Positions 61,394-64,000 of a DNA stretch of 64,000 nt are shown here, in pieces. The first letter of the stretch is position 1. Every line of letters starts with the position of its first letter. A program made the translations under genes and the position numbers. This stretch comes from Arthrospiribacter ruber. Its GTDB lineage: Bacteria > Bacteroidota > Bacteroidia > Cytophagales > Cyclobacteriaceae. The stretch lies in assembly GCF_019343195.1 (NCBI RefSeq), contig NZ_RPHB01000009.1, positions 186,001 through 250,000 on the forward strand, read 5' to 3'. The notes below the pieces were generated by a model that worked only from the letters and a program-made list of their open reading frames with translations, was not told the DNA's origin and did not search any database.

Positions 61394-63685
61394 TCAGTTC
61401 CAATTGACTTTTGTCTTAATCAAGTCTTGGGAATTGCCACCTACCATGATCTCAAACTCTCCTGCTTCCCAGACAAATTCCGCATCCTGATTGTAAAACA
61501 TCAAGTCTTTTTTGGTGAGTTCAAAAGTTACTGACCTGGTCTCACCGGCCTTTACAAATACCTTTTCAAAGCCTTTCAACTCTTTAACAGGCCTCGTGAT
61601 ACTTGCCACTAAATCCCTCACGTACAACTGAACCACTTCTGACCCGTCCAAAGATCCTGCATTGCGAACATCAACCGTGATTTGCAAGGTTTCATCTCCA
61701 CTGAGTTCCTCTGCACTCAGCTGAAGTCCGCTGTAGTCAAACTCCGTATAGCTCAACCCATAGCCAAATGGATAAAGGGGTTCGTTTGAAACATCAAGGT
61801 AATTGGACCGGAATTTTTGGAACCATTGACCTTCAGGCAGTGGTCTTCCGGTGTTTTTATGGTTGTAAAAAATCGGAATCTGTCCAACATTTTGTGGGAA
61901 AGTAGCTGTAAGTTTACCTGAAGGATTGACATCTCCAAAAAGCACATCTGCTATTGCATCTCCAGCCTCAGATCCCGCAAACCAAACATTCAAGATACCT
62001 GGGACATGCTCTGCTTCCCACTTGATCGCCAATGGCCTTCCGGTAAACAAGACCAATACTACAGGCTTCCCTGTTTCCAAAAGTGCTTCCAGCAACCTTC
62101 TTTGATTGGCAGGCATTTCAATATCCGATCTGCTCGCTGCCTCCCCGCTCATTTCGGCCGACTCTCCCATTGCAGCGATGATCACATCCGCTTCCCTGGC
62201 GATTTCCAATGCCTCGCTGATCAAAGTCTCCTCTGGCCTTTCATCTCTGTAGGTAGGCTTCCCGAAAATACTTACCCTTTCCTCGTATTCTGCATCCTCC
62301 ACCACATTTGCACCTCTGGCTGTAAGCAAGGTAACCTCATTTCCCAATGCATTTTCCAATCCATCTTTCAAGGAAATGGCTTCCGTAAACCTCCCCGCTA
62401 CGGACCAAGTCCCTGACATGTTTTCCCTGTTGTCTGCCATTGGGCCAACTAAGGCAATTTTACCCGATTTTTTTAGAGGTAAAATGCTCCCTTCATTTTT
62501 GAGTAATACAAATGATTGTGCTGCGATTTCCCTGGCCGTCTTCCTGTGCTCTTGGGTAAAAATTTCCTTTTCGGACCTGTCCAAATCTGAATAGCGATAT
62601 GGATCATCAAAAAGCCCCAATTTGTATTTGGCTACCAGAATCCTTTTTACAGCCGTATCAATATGGCTTTCGGATATTTTCCCTTCTTCCAAAGACTTTT
62701 CCAGAGTGGTAAGAAACCCCTCCCCTACCATATCCATGTCCACTCCCGCCAATAATGCAAGTGCAGATACATGCTGCAAATCTCCCAGGCCATGGGCTGT
62801 CATTTCATTGATCGCTGTGTAGTCGGTCACCACAAATCCATCAAAACCCCACTGCTCCCTTAATACATCTGTCATCAGCCATTTATTAGCTGATGCAGGA
62901 ATACCATCCACATCATTGAAGGCTGTCATCACCGAGCCCACTCCAGCCTCCACTGCTGCTTGATAGGGCAGAAAATACTCATTGTACATCCGTTGCCTGC
63001 TCATGTCTACTGTATTGTAGTCACGCCCCGCTTCAGGGGCTCCATATAAGGCAAAATGCTTTACACATGCCATGATGGTATTGTAAGCGGTCAGGTCATC
63101 TCCTTGATACCCCTTGATCATGGCCTGGGCGATTTTTGCTCCTAAAAAGGGATCTTCACCATTGCCTTCCGAAACCCTGCCCCATCTCGGATCTCTTGAC
63201 ACGTCTACCATAGGAGAAAAAGTCCAATTGATGCCATCAGCACTCGCCTCAATAGCGGCTATCCTAGCGGATTTTTCGATCAATTTCATATCCCAGGTAC
63301 TTGAAAGACCCAATGGAATTGGAAAAAGTGTCTCATAGCCATGGATTACATCCATCCCTATCAACAAAGGTATTTTAAGCCTGCTTTCTTCTATGGCTAC
63401 CCTTTGGGCTTCTTTGATTTTTTCAGCTGACTTGAGGTTGAACAATCCCCCAACTTTACCTTCCCTGATGCTATTGAGTACATCAGAACTGCCCGCCTCA
63501 CCTGTGGTAATGTCACCTCCAACGGGCAGGTTCAGTTGGCCTAATTTTTCATTCAAGGTCATCAGAGAAATAATAGAATCAGCCTTAGCAGCATACTCAT
63601 CGATGGAAACCGGTGTAGGTTGGCTTGTTTTGAAGGAAATCAATCCAAAAAAACAGAGCATCAGAACTGGAAAATATTTTTTCAT
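61394..63685 (-). CDS. bglX: Glycoside hydrolase family 3 beta-glucosidase, BglX-like
   Basis: From ATG at 63685 (MKKYFPVLMLCFFGLISF, a signal peptide) the protein has 763 residues: GH3 N-terminal barrel, GH3 C-terminal domain (SFVLLKNEGSILPLKKSGK, AAMGESAEMSGEAASRSD) and a fibronectin III-like end (VDVRNAGSLDGSEVVQLYVRD). The nucleophile Asp is in GFDGFVVTDYTAINEM, and KHFALYGAPEAGRDYN lines the site. It would hydrolyse beta-glucosides in the periplasm. A start at 63766 adds an unlikely leader before the signal peptide. It is unrelated to the denitrification genes and converges with them. Confidence 0.93.
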   Translation of the reverse strand: MKKYFPVLMLCFFGLISFKTSQPTPVSIDEYAAKADSIISLMTLNEKLGQLNLPVGGDITTGEAGSSDVLNSIREGKVGGLFNLKSAEKIKEAQRVAIEESRLKIPLLIGMDVIHGYETLFPIPLGLSSTWDMKLIEKSARIAAIEASADGINWTFSPMVDVSRDPRWGRVSEGNGEDPFLGAKIAQAMIKGYQGDDLTAYNTIMACVKHFALYGAPEAGRDYNTVDMSRQRMYNEYFLPYQAAVEAGVGSVMTAFNDVDGIPASANKWLMTDVLREQWGFDGFVVTDYTAINEMTAHGLGDLQHVSALALLAGVDMDMVGEGFLTTLEKSLEEGKISESHIDTAVKRILVAKYKLGLFDDPYRYSDLDRSEKEIFTQEHRKTAREIAAQSFVLLKNEGSILPLKKSGKIALVGPMADNRENMSGTWSVAGRFTEAISLKDGLENALGNEVTLLTARGANVVEDAEYEERVSIFGKPTYRDERPEETLISEALEIAREADVIIAAMGESAEMSGEAASRSDIEMPANQRRLLEALLETGKPVVLVLFTGRPLAIKWEAEHVPGILNVWFAGSEAGDAIADVLFGDVNPSGKLTATFPQNVGQIPIFYNHKNTGRPLPEGQWFQKFRSNYLDVSNEPLYPFGYGLSYTEFDYSGLQLSAEELSGDETLQITVDVRNAGSLDGSEVVQLYVRDLVASITRPVKELKGFEKVFVKAGETRSVTFELTKKDLMFYNQDAEFVWEAGEFEIMVGGNSQDLIKTKVNWN

Positions 63686-64000
63686 AGGTTTATTGTTTGT
63701 ACTTCTAAATCGACAAATGATTACTACAGGTTTTTTTTCGATCCCAATTAGCAAAGATTGTATCAATTTAAATAATTGAAGACTACATCAAAAATTTCTC
63801 AACCTATACTACAAATGATTTTTTATGCTGAATATCAGTATTTTAAAAATCAAACATATTAACCCATTGATACGATCAGAGAGACCAAAAACTCAAATGG
63901 ATTGGGTAAGAACAGAATCGGAGATTCTAGAATAAAGAGAATTGAACCGCAATTTTAAAAAGCAAACTTTATAATATAATATGAGTATACGCATCACTGC
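63686..64000. other. Spacer at right window edge
   Basis: AT-rich DNA upstream of the GH3 gene. An ATG at 63981 (MSIRIT) follows a purine-poor, TATAAT-like AT stretch and might start a gene continuing beyond the window, but 20 bases are too few to support it. Nothing else seen. Confidence 0.35.

Noticed and set aside
63981-64000. Start of a further gene at the right edge
   Set aside because: Only 20 bases are available after the ATG, too few to support a coding call.

Overview
The window reads as a chromosomal segment of a Bacteroidota bacterium, most likely order Cytophagales and perhaps Cyclobacteriaceae. This is an inference from gene content: several lipoproteins, ExbBD, GxxExxY, moaCB fusion, NirK fused to cytochrome c. 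It is also supported by promoters of the Bacteroidota type (TTTG about 19 nt before TAnnTTTG) and AT-rich spacers packed with short repeats. No rRNA, tRNA, prophage, IS transposase or CRISPR was seen.

Positions 1-21.6 kb are mostly housekeeping: a lipoprotein fragment, a YraN-type nuclease, lipB, a DEDD exonuclease, a DUF4143 ATPase with a strikingly regular 22-bp repeat array in front, rnr, a polyprenyl synthetase, a rhomboid protease, a ribosome hibernation factor beside a baeRF-family protein, rpoN, asnS, two MFS transporters, the NAD(P)H-hydrate repair enzyme and an ExbB/ExbD energy-transducing operon.

Positions 22-61.3 kb form one denitrification and nitrosative-stress island. It holds two Rrf2 regulators with identical cysteine spacing, an FNR-type regulator with an N-terminal Cys cluster, the nor genes (norCBQDEF), nirK fused to cytochrome c with SUMF1-fold and SCO partners, an HPP-family membrane protein and two NarK transporters. 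It also holds a cytoplasmic-type molybdenum nitrate reductase with ferredoxin, Rieske and b-type membrane partners, a complete Moco pathway (moaA, moeA, mobA, moaD, moeB, moaE, moaCB), an RIC iron-sulfur repair protein, two His-rich NnrS/oxidase-like membrane proteins, an anaerobic ribonucleotide reductase and a uracil-DNA glycosylase. Together these would take nitrate to nitrous oxide; no nosZ lies in the window. A GH3 beta-glucosidase closes the window.

Three observations stand out. (1) An 18-bp palindrome, roughly AARGAYA-N4-TRTCYTT, recurs about ten times at the promoters of rrf2, nnrS-like, UDG, norC, queD and ric genes and in the nirK leader. This suggests one NO-responsive regulon controlled by the Rrf2 pair. 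(2) NrdD is split: the large subunit lacks the glycyl-radical loop, which lies on a 56-residue ORF overlapping its 3' end. (3) Two secreted-protein genes are each interrupted by a single in-frame TGA. Several intergenic repeat families (GATATT mosaics, a triple multi-hairpin element, CCACGGAG-type repeats beside GxxExxY) fill the spacers.
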